Shown one piece after another: positions 55,957 to 64,000 of a stretch of DNA of 64,000 nt. This DNA is from Burkholderiaceae bacterium (lineage in GTDB: Bacteria; Pseudomonadota; Gammaproteobacteria; Burkholderiales; Burkholderiaceae_B): the NCBI GenBank assembly GCA_004322135.1, contig SCSG01000003.1, positions 116,568 through 180,567 on the forward strand, written 5' to 3'. The notes beneath the pieces are model-generated. The model made no database searches and had not been told where the DNA came from. It saw only the letters and a list, made by a program, of their open reading frames with translations. Numbering within the stretch: the first letter of the stretch is position 1; the number at the start of each line of letters is the position of its first letter. A program made the translations under genes and the position numbers.

Positions 55957-57195
55957 CTAGCTCCTTCCAACCGTGGCGACTTTTTCGGCGACTCTTGAAA
56001 GAGGTTCCTGCAGGGCCTGGATGGCGCGGCTAAGCTTGGCGGCGTCGGCGGCCTTTATCTGGGCAGTGTAGAGTTTGAAGCCGCCAGGCACGTTGGGATC
56101 GCGATAGGAGTCGAGCAGTGCCTCGACCTTGGCAAACTGTTGTTTCACCTGCTGGGTGAGTGCTGGATCGATGCGTTGCAGGCCCGGTTCCAGAAACGCG
56201 AAGGCCTGCTCGGCGCCTTCAACGTTGCCAGCGAAGTCGACAAAGTCGTAATGACTGTAGGCTTCTTCTTCACCGGTTATCTTGGTGGTCTGCACTTCCT
56301 CGAGAAGATCGGCGGCACCGTTGGCCAGATCCTCGGGCCTGTAGTTGAGTGTCTTGGCGAGCTTGTCGAGTTTGCCAACATTCGTCTGCAGCTCCGCCGC
56401 CAGGTGCTTGGTCTCTGGTGTGATTTTGCCGTTCTTGAAGAGGTCTCGCTCAATGGCATGAAAGCCGTGCCAGCCGACCTTCGGGTCGAGGTTGGAGGCA
56501 CGCATGTCAATGAGATAGTCGAGGTTGCCCGCGTTGTCGGTGGCTTTGAAGCCAGGCAGCACGAAGCCATCGACATCCGACTCGATACGCTCGTAGAACG
56601 GCCGGGCAAGCGGGTAGTCGATCTTCGCCTTGACAAGGTCGCCGGCGTCGATGTCCGTCTTAAGCTCGCCTACGGCGGTGACCATGGCATTGACGACACC
56701 ATCAACATAGGTGGCATAGCCTTTGGTGCCCTCTGCCAGGATGGCTGTCGTGCTTCCCGTTGCCTGTGGCGAGGTCTTGCCGGTGACTTCGAAGGCCAGC
56801 GTTTCCTGCTTGGCCCCTGGGCAATAGATCTGGTAGCTGCCGCCCCCCAGGGTCAGCGTAAACGAGACTGGGGGCAGGCCCGGCGCGAGGTTTTCCTTCT
56901 CTCCCAGAATTCGATTGTCGCTTTGCAGTTCGACTTCGGTGATGGCGGTTGCGGTCTTGTTGGTAACCGTGAAGGTGATTGGCCCGGCCTTGGCCGACGC
57001 ATGGTTCAGCGAGCAGGCTTGGCCCTGGTCGCCGGTAAGTGTGATTTGCACCTGAGATACGCCATTATTCACTGGCGATGGCGCGGCAGATGCGGCCCCC
57101 GGATTCGTGGCTGCAAAAGCCGCTGGCATGGCGATCGTGAAAGCGACCAGACCAGCCAGGACTGCATGGGCATGGGAGGCGTCAGTTGGGTACAT
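55957..57195 (-). CDS. efeO: EfeO, periplasmic iron-binding protein
   Basis: A 412-residue periplasmic protein. A signal peptide (about 1-28, AMPAAFA) is followed by a cupredoxin-like domain with two Cys (C61, C125), then the M75 domain with the iron-binding HxxE motif (H246-A-I-E249 in WHGFHAIERD). ATG 57195 has AAGGAAC upstream; the longer open frame runs inside efeU. Its start overlaps the end of efeU by 14 bases. It captures Fe for the permease. Confidence 0.95.
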   Translation of the reverse strand: MYPTDASHAHAVLAGLVAFTIAMPAAFAATNPGAASAAPSPVNNGVSQVQITLTGDQGQACSLNHASAKAGPITFTVTNKTATAITEVELQSDNRILGEKENLAPGLPPVSFTLTLGGGSYQIYCPGAKQETLAFEVTGKTSPQATGSTTAILAEGTKGYATYVDGVVNAMVTAVGELKTDIDAGDLVKAKIDYPLARPFYERIESDVDGFVLPGFKATDNAGNLDYLIDMRASNLDPKVGWHGFHAIERDLFKNGKITPETKHLAAELQTNVGKLDKLAKTLNYRPEDLANGAADLLEEVQTTKITGEEEAYSHYDFVDFAGNVEGAEQAFAFLEPGLQRIDPALTQQVKQQFAKVEALLDSYRDPNVPGGFKLYTAQIKAADAAKLSRAIQALQEPLSRVAEKVATVGRS

Positions 57196-58825
57196 GAACA
57201 GTTCCTTGATTGGTGTTTCGGTCGTTTGCGATCCGACCGTTGATAAGAGGGTGACCGTTGGCGTTGCGAAAGGTTCGGCCCAGACGGCGCCATTTGCGAT
57301 ATGCGTAAGCCGCAAGAAGAAGGGCGGCAAGCAACAGGACGACAGGCAGTTTGACGGCCCAGAAGTTGCGTTCGGTGCGTGCAGCTGCTAGCGTGTTCAG
57401 CGCCCGCGTGGCGCGCGCGACGTAGCCCGGCGAGACCTGCCAGTCCTGGATTGCGTGCGGTTGCGATGCGCTGACGCTGAGCGTGCGCGGGGCCCGCAGC
57501 CCGCTTCCCGACAGGGCGACAAGCGTGTTGCGGTGTTCTGCAGCATCCAGGAGGTGCCCGTCGATCGTCCACGCATCAAGTGTGCGTGCGGTTGTCCAGG
57601 TGGCCTGGAACGGGCCCGGATGCTCTTGGGGATTTAAGCCGATGGGAATGCGACCGTGATTCAGGGCCACCACATCGTCCAGCGTAAGGGTGGGCTTTGC
57701 GTGAGCGGGCGTGCCAGTGTCGTGCAGATGCCAGGCCAAGACGGTAAGACCGGCATGCACTGCGCGCTCATGTTTGCGAGCCGTTAAAGGTAGGCGAACG
57801 GCCCGGGTGTCGTTTAGGCGAACCGATACTGTCGGTTCAGCGCGTCCCGACGATGCGCTGAATTCGGCGTTGCCAATCGGTGTGGCTGTATCGTTCGCGG
57901 CAACCAGCGGCACCATTCGGGGAAGATCCAGTTGAGGGACGGGATAGATGAACGCCAGGCCGGCGGCCACTGCGGCAGTGGCCGCTGCAATCGCGAATTG
58001 CAGCCGTGCGGCGATCTGTGGCGGTGGCCGCCGCGATGCCGGCCAGAAAACGAGTAGCGACACAGGAATAAGATAGACAAGCCAACCCGTCACTTCCACC
58101 AAACGGGGGTCGGCAGGAATGCCGAGAACGCCGGTGATGAGTGCTGACCGGATTGTGCCCGGCGTGACGAGCCACGAAAGGTCCATCACCGCCTGCTGAC
58201 CCGCATTCAGCCATCCGGCTTCGTGCGCCGTGCGCAGCGAAGTGACCACGAGGCCGGCTGCCACAAGCACAAGAAATGCTCCCGTAATGCGAAAGAAGCG
58301 GGCCAGATTGATCCGGACGCCACCAGCATAGATGGCCCAGCCAATCACAACTGCCATGATCAGGCCTATCACTGCGCCGGTTGCTGCCCACGCCGCCGAC
58401 TGCGCGGCGGAAAAGGTCGCCAGCAGGAAGACGCTGGTTTCGAACCCTTCCTTTAATACGGCGAGGAAGGCCATACTGGCCAGCGCATACGTGCTGGCCT
58501 GGCCCAGAGCTTCGGCAGCTTCAGTTTCGAGCTGGCGCTTCACATCACGTGCGTGAGCGTTCATCCACAGGATCATGCCGGTGACAAAGAAAATTGCGAT
58601 GCAGCCGATGACCGACTCCATGCCTTCCTGCTGGGCCTGTGGCAACTCCTGTTCAATCCAGCTAAGAACCACGCCCACGACAATAGACAGGGCTACCGCC
58701 AGGATCACGCCCAGCCACATGGCTTTCAGGCTCTTGTCATTCTTGCGCAGGAAAGCGGCGATTATGCCGACGATCAACGCCGCTTCCAACCCTTCGCGCA
58801 AGCCTATAACCAGTGTTGCCAACAT
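57182..58825 (-). CDS. efeU: EfeU, FTR1-family iron permease with C-terminal extension
   Basis: Inner-membrane iron permease. The two REGLE-type iron sites are R10-E-G-L-E14 and K125-E-G-F-E129, and seven membrane segments end near residue 270. At 547 residues it is about twice the length of EfeU of E. coli (276). The extension has one more membrane segment (about 285-300), a soluble periplasmic part of about 180 residues with one Cys-free beta-rich stretch, and a last segment (VVLLLAALLLAAYAY). First gene of efeU-efeO-efeB, with a Fur box on its promoter. Confidence 0.92.
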   Translation of the reverse strand: MLATLVIGLREGLEAALIVGIIAAFLRKNDKSLKAMWLGVILAVALSIVVGVVLSWIEQELPQAQQEGMESVIGCIAIFFVTGMILWMNAHARDVKRQLETEAAEALGQASTYALASMAFLAVLKEGFETSVFLLATFSAAQSAAWAATGAVIGLIMAVVIGWAIYAGGVRINLARFFRITGAFLVLVAAGLVVTSLRTAHEAGWLNAGQQAVMDLSWLVTPGTIRSALITGVLGIPADPRLVEVTGWLVYLIPVSLLVFWPASRRPPPQIAARLQFAIAAATAAVAAGLAFIYPVPQLDLPRMVPLVAANDTATPIGNAEFSASSGRAEPTVSVRLNDTRAVRLPLTARKHERAVHAGLTVLAWHLHDTGTPAHAKPTLTLDDVVALNHGRIPIGLNPQEHPGPFQATWTTARTLDAWTIDGHLLDAAEHRNTLVALSGSGLRAPRTLSVSASQPHAIQDWQVSPGYVARATRALNTLAAARTERNFWAVKLPVVLLLAALLLAAYAYRKWRRLGRTFRNANGHPLINGRIANDRNTNQGTVHVPN

Positions 58826-58993
58826 GAGTGTGCCGATGCTTCAATCGCAGGAGATCGTGCCGATTGCCACCCGTTTTCGCTGCCAGTCAAAAAATCGCAA
58901 CGGACGGAATTTTTCCATATGGCGTTCCTTGAGAGAGGATACTGAGTGGAGTAGAAGGGTCGGCAGAAGAAAAGCGGAAGCTCCTTTTATAAT

Positions 58994-59012
58994 AGAAATG
59001 ATAATCGTTCAC
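58994..59012. promoter_or_regulatory. Fur box of the efe operon
   Basis: The 19 bases AGAAATGATAATCGTTCAC match the Fur consensus GATAATGATAATCATTATC at 13 positions, including the whole core ATGATAATC. The box covers the -10 of the efeU promoter, so iron-loaded Fur should block it. Confidence 0.7.
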
Positions 59013-59026
59013 ATAATACATTTCAA
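58998..59026 (-). promoter_or_regulatory. sigma-70 promoter of efeUOB
   Basis: On the minus strand TTGAAA (59021-59026), 17 bases, TATCAT (58998-59003). The spacing is ideal and the -10 overlaps the Fur box. Confidence 0.6.
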
Positions 59027-59145
59027 TTACTTACGAAATTCTGAATGCGCCGAGACGTTTTGCTGGTTTCATTTTGTTGGCCTCGCCTGGCAGGCTGCGC
59101 TAAAATTACAGTGCCGCTCCTCGCGCTATGCTGTCACGGTGAATC

Positions 59146-59370
59146 ATGAATATTAAATTGCCAAGTCCTTCGAAGGTGGTGGGCCATCTTTTCACGATTG
59201 CCTGTGTCATTGTTTTTCTTCGCTTTGGGTGGCTTGTGGTCGACGGAGAGCATCCGCGCCCCGTCCTGTTCCTGATGGTCTATTGTGCGGTTTGTTATGC
59301 CCTCATCAGCCTGGCCATGTACGCAGCCGAAAAAAGTGTGGCGAAGCAAAAACAAGAGCGCAGGCGTTGA
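59146..59370 (+). CDS. small two-span membrane protein, unknown
   Basis: A 74-residue protein with two hydrophobic segments (VVGHLFTIACVIVFLRFGWL and LFLMVYCAVCYALISLAMYA) and a basic C-terminal tail rich in Lys, Gln and Arg. I do not recognise a family. It is divergent from efeU, with the Fur box between, and 130 bases before the ClC gene. Real coding is likely from the clean membrane pattern but not proven. Confidence 0.55.
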   Translation: MNIKLPSPSKVVGHLFTIACVIVFLRFGWLVVDGEHPRPVLFLMVYCAVCYALISLAMYAAEKSVAKQKQERRR

Positions 59371-59500
59371 AGACGAAGCGCGGGAACTGCCCGAGTTGGC
59401 TGCTACATGCTGTTTGGCGGATGAGGCCGGGTAAGTGGGAGCAGTGTAGTCGGGCAACGCGGTCAGCCGGCGTTTCGGGGATCTGGATGGTTGAGCCCTG

Positions 59501-60886
59501 ATGCGCGTTAATTATGTTGAACCCCTTGTCATGCTTGCGACCGTCCTGCGATGGACCGTCCTTGCCATCGCGGTCGGTGCCATTACAGGAACGGGCACCA
59601 GTCTGTTTCTGCATGGGTTATTTTATTTTTCGGATCAAACTGCGCACATTTCGCTGTGGACTCAGATGGTGCTGCTGCCGATAGGCGGCTTGCTCAATGG
59701 GCTGATCCTGTATTACGGCTATCGCAACGAAACCGACAGCGCAAAAAATTCCGTCATTGCTGCCATCCACACGAGTTCGGGCATCATGTCGCACCGGACA
59801 ATACTCATCAAGCCAATCACGGCCATCATAACGCTGGCGTCGGGCGGGTCGGCGGGCAAGGAAGGGCCGTGCTCCCATATCGGTGGGACACTCGCGTCGT
59901 GGTTCGGACAGATTGTGAAGCTGGGTCCTGAAATGCAGAAGCGCACGGTCGCCTGTGGTGTCAGCGCGGGCTTTGCGAGCGTTTTTGGCACGCCGGTGGC
60001 CGGCGCGATATACGGCGTCGAGATGTTGGCCATTGGGCGCGTCCGCCACGATTTTATTTTCCCTGCCATTATCGCTGCAATTACGTCGTTCGAAATCAGC
60101 AAGTTCTGGGGCATCACGTATGACTACTTTCCTCTGGGCGCAGCCATAGATTTTTCAGAATTCCTATTGATAAAAATTATTGTGATCGGCATTTTGTGTG
60201 GCCTGGTGTCGTGGCTGTTCATTGAGCTTATTGCCCAGGCGCGCTCGGCGTTTACACACGTCCAGAAACGGTTCAATATCTGGATGCCGTTGATGCCGTT
60301 TATTGGCGGCCTAATACTGGCTGCGCTGATTCTTGTCATTCCCACCGATTATCTGGGCCTGAGCCTGCCCATAATGGATGCGGCGCTGCACGGCCAGGAT
60401 GTGGCGTTCTGGGGGTTCCTGTGGAAGTCGCTGCTAGTGGCCATTACGCTGGGCTCCGGTTTTTATGGCGGTATTGTCACGCCGCAATTTGTCATTGGCG
60501 CGTTATCGGGCAATGCGTTTGCGCATTTACTTGGCGTGAGCCCCACGCTTGGAGCGGCTGTGGGCATGGTCGCGGTCGTGGCGGCTGCATCAAACACACC
60601 CATTGCCGCGGTATTGATGGGGTTCGAATTTTTCGGTAATACGGCCGGTGTGTACTTCGCCTGCGCTTGCGTCACCGCCTACATTATTGTGGGCCACCGC
60701 AGTGTGTACTCCGGTCAGCTTCTGGCCTATTCCAAATCGCTGTGGCTGCATTATGTTCCGAATGAGGCGTTGAATCCGAAGAAAATTCACATTTCATATA
60801 GTCTGCTGCGCAAGACGCAGTATTTCCGCCATCGGGCAGAGCTGGCGCGAGCCAGGCGGCGCGAAAGGAAAGGGGAAGCAGATTAA
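59501..60886 (+). CDS. ClC-family chloride channel / antiporter
   Basis: A 461-residue inner-membrane protein of the ClC family. The gating Glu motif is GSAGKEGP with E121. The motif GGIVTPQF (about 325) matches the GxFxP ion-binding site. The first ion motif usually written GSGIP is not seen; the N-terminal helix has AITGTGTS instead, as in a divergent bacterial branch. Ion and mode (channel or proton exchanger) cannot be told. The C-terminus has no CBS domains. Confidence 0.85.
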   Translation: MRVNYVEPLVMLATVLRWTVLAIAVGAITGTGTSLFLHGLFYFSDQTAHISLWTQMVLLPIGGLLNGLILYYGYRNETDSAKNSVIAAIHTSSGIMSHRTILIKPITAIITLASGGSAGKEGPCSHIGGTLASWFGQIVKLGPEMQKRTVACGVSAGFASVFGTPVAGAIYGVEMLAIGRVRHDFIFPAIIAAITSFEISKFWGITYDYFPLGAAIDFSEFLLIKIIVIGILCGLVSWLFIELIAQARSAFTHVQKRFNIWMPLMPFIGGLILAALILVIPTDYLGLSLPIMDAALHGQDVAFWGFLWKSLLVAITLGSGFYGGIVTPQFVIGALSGNAFAHLLGVSPTLGAAVGMVAVVAAASNTPIAAVLMGFEFFGNTAGVYFACACVTAYIIVGHRSVYSGQLLAYSKSLWLHYVPNEALNPKKIHISYSLLRKTQYFRHRAELARARRRERKGEAD

Positions 60887-61208
60887 TTTAGCGCCGCTCG
60901 GTTGTACATAGCTGCGAACACGGCAGCCACATCAATTCGCCAGGCAATATTCCGGATGACGTGCTTCGTGATGCGAAAGGCCCCACCTTTTGGCGGGGCC
61001 TTGCTGCCGCTCGGGCAGTGGACACCTACGATGACGTGGTGTGCGCGGACTGCCACTGGGGCAGTCATACTGCTTTTGGGCAGTAAGGTGACAGTAGATC
61101 AAATTCTATGGCGCGAATACTAGGGTTATCACGGATTTGTGTGTAGAGACGTTCCTAAGTCTTACACGCATCGTGCGGCGTATGGCGGCCAGGGTGCTAC
61201 CGCAGCAC
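60887..61208. other. gap between the ClC gene and the glutamate synthase-like gene
   Basis: This 322-base gap lies between convergent genes. It holds one strong hairpin (60977-61002): AAGGCCCC and GGGGCCTT with a second pair of bases inside and a TTTT loop. No T-run follows on either strand, so its role as terminator is doubtful. The rest shows no recognisable gene. Confidence 0.5.
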
Positions 61209-62882
61209 CTAACCTGCGCGCGCCCGAACTTGCGGCAGTGCCGTGTTGTCATTGCCCGAGAGCGCGGCACTCAGGCTGTAGAGCGGCGCGAAGGATTCGG
61301 CCTGAGCCATGGGCCAGCCAACTCGAAAAATGGTTTGCCGGAATTTTCCTTCCAGCAGCTCGCCCTTTTCAAGGTCGGGCAGGAGGGCGGAGAGTACGCG
61401 GACTTCGCTGCCCGAGATGCGTCGTGCGATATGGTGCGGACGCAAGTCTGCGGGGTGACTCAGACCGGCGGCGCCCAGCAGGTCAGCCAGGGCCTTCAGC
61501 GTATTGTCGTGGAAGTTTTTTACTCGCACGCATTTGTCGCTGACGACCAGCGCTTCCTGCCGTTTGGGATCCTGTGTGGTAATGCCAGTGGGGCAGCGGC
61601 CCGTGTGGCAAATCTGCGCCTGGATGCAGCCAATGGCAAACATATAGCCGCGTGCCGCATTGCACCAGTCGGCGCCCAGCGCGAAGATGCGGGCCATGTC
61701 GAAGGCGCTGATGATTTTGCCCGATGCGCCGAGCTTGATTTTTTCACGTAGCCCGATTCCCACCAACGTGTTATGAACCAGACGCAGGCCTTCGCGCAGT
61801 GGCGTTCCGACGTGGTCGACGAACTCGATGGGCGCAGCGCCGGTGCCGCCTTCGGCACCGTCGACCACAATGAAGTCTGGAGTGATGCCGGTTTTCAGCA
61901 TGGCCTTGGCTATGGCGAACCATTCCCAGGGGTGGCCCACGCACAGCTTGAAGCCCGTTGGTTTGCCACCGGAAATTTCGCGCAGGTGTGCGACGAATTG
62001 CATCAGTTCGATGGGCGTGCTGAATGCGCTGTGGGTGGCGGGTGAAACGCATGTTTCCCAGGCGGGCACACCGCGTGCCAGCGCGATTTCGGGAGTTACC
62101 TTGGCGCCGGGAAGCACGCCCCCGTGGCCAGGTTTAGCGCCTTGAGACAGCTTGATCTCTATCATTTTGACGCTTTTTTGCGTGGCCCGACTGATGAAGG
62201 CTTCCTCTGAAAATTTTCCGTCTTTGTCGCGGCAGCCGAAATAGCCCGAACCGATATTCCAGATAAGGTCGCCGTTATTTTCCAGATGATAGGGACTGAT
62301 GCCGCCTTCGCCTGTGTCGTGAGCAAAATTGCCCATGGCTGCACCCTTGTTGAGCGCACGCACGGCGTTAGCCGACAGGGCACCGAAGCTCATGGCTGAA
62401 ATATTGAACACGGAAAGCGAATACGGCTGAGTGCAGTCTGCCCCGCCCACCGTGATGCGAAAATTATTGTTTTCAGGGTGTTGCGGGCTCATGGAATGGT
62501 TGATCCATTCGTATTCGTCACCGTACACGTCGCCTTGGGTGCCGAAGGGCCGCATGTCCATTTCCTGCTTCGCGCGCTGATAAACCAGTGAACGGTTGGC
62601 GCGGGAAAATGGCAATTGCTGTGTATCGTCTTCGAAAAAATACTGGCGGATTTCAGGCCGGATAAACTCGAAAAAATAGCGCAGGTTGCCAATGACGGGG
62701 TAGTTGCGTCGCACGGCGTGGCGGGTCTGTGTGAGGTCGAACATTCCTAAAGCGGTAAGACAGGCACACAGGAAGGCCGGTACCAGCCACCAGGCATCGG
62801 CAACGAACGAAAGGACAAGGGACAATGCGGTACCAATAATTACGGTATAAAAGGCTGTGTGGCGAGTTAGCAGGCGCGTCAT
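61209..62882 (-). CDS. FMN-binding glutamate synthase-like protein
   Basis: A 557-residue protein of the archaeal-type GltB family, a single FMN barrel without the N-terminal amidotransferase. The N-terminus has one or two membrane segments (about 10-48). FMN contacts lie in AKPGHGGVLPGAKV and VDGAEGGTGAAP. The [3Fe-4S] cysteines are in GCIQAQICHTGRCPTG (about 435-450). Real substrate unknown; the family is widespread and its role unclear. It is divergent from sugE. Confidence 0.88.
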   Translation of the reverse strand: MTRLLTRHTAFYTVIIGTALSLVLSFVADAWWLVPAFLCACLTALGMFDLTQTRHAVRRNYPVIGNLRYFFEFIRPEIRQYFFEDDTQQLPFSRANRSLVYQRAKQEMDMRPFGTQGDVYGDEYEWINHSMSPQHPENNNFRITVGGADCTQPYSLSVFNISAMSFGALSANAVRALNKGAAMGNFAHDTGEGGISPYHLENNGDLIWNIGSGYFGCRDKDGKFSEEAFISRATQKSVKMIEIKLSQGAKPGHGGVLPGAKVTPEIALARGVPAWETCVSPATHSAFSTPIELMQFVAHLREISGGKPTGFKLCVGHPWEWFAIAKAMLKTGITPDFIVVDGAEGGTGAAPIEFVDHVGTPLREGLRLVHNTLVGIGLREKIKLGASGKIISAFDMARIFALGADWCNAARGYMFAIGCIQAQICHTGRCPTGITTQDPKRQEALVVSDKCVRVKNFHDNTLKALADLLGAAGLSHPADLRPHHIARRISGSEVRVLSALLPDLEKGELLEGKFRQTIFRVGWPMAQAESFAPLYSLSAALSGNDNTALPQVRARAG

Positions 62883-63002
62883 GGATTTCCTTGTAGAAAC
62901 TTTTGAATTTTTTTATATCCGAAGCATAAGCTTTTACACTACGTTTTGATACAGGGACATACCTTTTTGAATGCCGGGAAGGTCCGGCTCGCTGGAGAAA
63001 TT

Positions 63003-63329
63003 ATGTCGGCATCGCTGTCGTGGATAGCTCTTTTTGTAGCAGGCCTGTTTGAGGTGGGCTGGGCCATCGGCCTTAAATATACTGAAGGCTTCAGCAGGTT
63101 TTGGCCAAGTGCGGGCACAGTGTTGAGCATGGTCATTAGTGTTGGTTTGCTTGGCCTGGCGCTAAAGGCTCTTCCGGTAGGGACGGCGTATGCGGTGTGG
63201 GTGGGAATAGGCGCAGTGGGTACGGTTGTGCTGGGCATGTTCCTTCTGGGCGAAGCGGCCACACCTGCCAGGCTTGGCAGTATCGCCTTGATTGTGCTGG
63301 GTATTATTGGCTTGAAGTTGAGCAGCTAG
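63003..63329 (+). CDS. sugE: SMR-family transporter SugE / Gdx
   Basis: A four-span membrane protein of 108 residues with the SMR signature [20 protein letters not shown] (Glu13 region), and GLKLSS at the end. In this branch of the SMR family the substrate is guanidinium in exchange for protons; quaternary ammonium export is weak. ATG 63003 has GGAG six bases upstream; the open frame 19 codons longer is not used. No guanidine riboswitch was recognised before it. A GNAT gene follows 26 bases on. Confidence 0.93.
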   Translation: MSASLSWIALFVAGLFEVGWAIGLKYTEGFSRFWPSAGTVLSMVISVGLLGLALKALPVGTAYAVWVGIGAVGTVVLGMFLLGEAATPARLGSIALIVLGIIGLKLSS

Positions 63330-63355
63330 AGGGCGGTTCGAACGGGAGAGAACTC

Positions 63356-63799
63356 GTGGAGGGATTTTCGGTAAGGCTGGCAATCTGGAGCGAGGTCGGC
63401 GCGCAGGCCAGCGCAATACGCGAAGAAGTATTTGTGCGTGAACAGAAAGTGCCACCTGAAGAAGAACTGGATGAAGAAGACGTATTTTCCATTCATGTGA
63501 TTGCCTGCGATGCTGCGGGGACGCCTATTGGTACGGGCCGGTTATTGCGTAATGCACATATCGGCCGCATGGCGGTGCGACGCACTTGGCGAGGAAAGGG
63601 CGTGGGATCAGCCATGCTGCTTGCTCTGGTTGATGAGGCACGGTTGCAAGGCTTCACAAGGGTTGTACTGTCGGCGCAATATCATGCCCGCGGTTTTTAC
63701 GCTGCGCACGGGTTTGTGGCCGAAGGAGAGATTTACAAGGACGCAGGAATCGAGCACGTCACCATGACGCGAGCGTTGCGTGGTGCCGAGCTGCAGTAG
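63356..63799 (+). CDS. GNAT-family acetyltransferase
   Basis: A 147-residue acetyltransferase. The CoA-binding loop is RRTWRGKGVGSAML (about 75-88); GFYAAHGFVAEGEIY lies near the C-terminus. The N-terminal EVFVREQKVPPEEELDEED resembles YjcF/ElaA-type members. Start at GTG 63356, with GGGAGAG upstream; the longer open frame re-reads sugE. Substrate unknown. Follows sugE by 26 bases, so the two may share a transcript. Confidence 0.85.
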   Translation: MEGFSVRLAIWSEVGAQASAIREEVFVREQKVPPEEELDEEDVFSIHVIACDAAGTPIGTGRLLRNAHIGRMAVRRTWRGKGVGSAMLLALVDEARLQGFTRVVLSAQYHARGFYAAHGFVAEGEIYKDAGIEHVTMTRALRGAELQ

Positions 63800-63840
63800 G
63801 TCGGGACCCGCGACACGAGCTGCCGTAGTGGGTCCGCTGC

Positions 63841-63879
63841 CAAAAACAAAAAGCTTCATAGATCGGAAACCTATGAAGC
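63841..63879 (-). terminator. intrinsic terminator of tRNA-Leu
   Basis: On the minus strand a 9-bp stem GCTTCATAG / CTATGAAGC with a 9-base loop is followed by TTTTTGTTTTT. It lies 18 bases after the tRNA-Leu 3' end. Confidence 0.9.
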
Positions 63880-63896
63880 GATTTGCGGCTTATGAC

Positions 63897-63982
63897 TGGT
63901 GCCCAGAAGAGGACTCGAACCTCCACACCTTGCGGCACATGGACCTGAACCATGCGCGTCTACCAATTCCGCCATCTGGGCA
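63897..63982 (-). tRNA. tRNA-Leu, anticodon CAG
   Basis: An 86-base class II tRNA: acceptor TGCCCAG / CTGGGCA, anticodon stem CATGG / CCATG around loop TTCAGGT (CAG), long variable arm, T arm GAGG-TTCGAGT-CCTC, encoded CCA. Confidence 0.95.
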
Positions 63983-64000
63983 TTCGGCGGCGTTCTTCGA

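Larger units (their letters stand above)
58826..59145. other. efeU upstream region
   Basis: This 320-base gap holds the Fur-controlled promoter of efeU and the start of the divergent small membrane protein. The 58826-58990 part is the leader of efeU, about 165 bases without an open frame I would trust. Confidence 0.55.

Noticed and set aside
60902..61123. 73-codon frame after the ClC gene
   Set aside because: No ribosome site, no domain, and it runs through the 60977-61002 hairpin.
62883..63002. Guanidine-II (mini-ykkC) riboswitch before sugE
   Set aside because: Two small hairpins are possible (AGG-CCT and CCGG-CCGG) but neither loop has the required ACGR.

Overview
The window looks like chromosomal DNA of a betaproteobacterium of the Alcaligenaceae (Bordetella / Achromobacter / Pusillimonas-like). 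This rests on the fairly high GC, the house-keeping proteins (Rho, ParE/ParC, TrxA, GdhA), the fused PcaCD, a DadA-like enzyme, and orphan Bug/Liv-style periplasmic binding proteins beside aromatic-degradation genes. No phage, plasmid or CRISPR features were seen. Species cannot be fixed from the sequence alone.

Layout. 1-14.9 kb is ordinary core: the 3' part of an AsmA/YhdP-type gene, gdhA, rho, trxA, parE-parC, an iron-sulfur flavin reductase, a DadA-like dehydrogenase, an orphan UgpB-like binding protein, and a hemerythrin gene with a convincing NsrR-type operator. 15.1-28.9 kb is the most unusual part: rmlA, a VioA-like sugar aminotransferase, a Rieske oxygenase, an acyl carrier protein, two KAS III enzymes, a FabG-like reductase, a NeuD/PglD-like acyltransferase and a methyltransferase, all on the plus strand. 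They run toward a 1195-residue methyltransferase-TPR-GT41 (O-GlcNAc-transferase-like) protein and flagellin fliC on the minus strand. The inferred job is to build a 4-amino-4,6-dideoxyhexose carrying a custom acyl chain made on its own carrier protein, and to put it on flagellin. fliC has a near-consensus sigma-28 promoter with exact spacing and a strong terminator.

29.1-48.4 kb is catabolism of aromatic acids. After meso-diaminopimelate dehydrogenase come pobA/pobR (4-hydroxybenzoate to protocatechuate), a flavin monooxygenase / extradiol dioxygenase / FAH-hydrolase operon of unknown substrate with its LysR regulator, and a scattered but nearly complete protocatechuate branch of the beta-ketoadipate pathway: pcaIJ with an IclR regulator, pcaHG with PcaQ, and pcaB-pcaCD. 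Only the final thiolase (PcaF) is missing. Two similar periplasmic binding proteins without permeases sit inside these clusters.

48.4-50.5 kb is a scar beside a tRNA-CAU gene. It holds fragments of an IS66 transposase, an IS3-family transposase, an SDR gene and a type I restriction methylase (hsdM), with one intact TrmO-like gene between them. 50.5-64 kb holds an MFS transporter, a Tau/Ssu-type ABC importer, an iron-regulated efeU-efeO-efeB operon with a Fur box on its promoter, a ClC-family protein, an FMN glutamate-synthase-like protein, the SMR transporter sugE, a GNAT acetyltransferase and tRNA-Leu(CAG) with its terminator.
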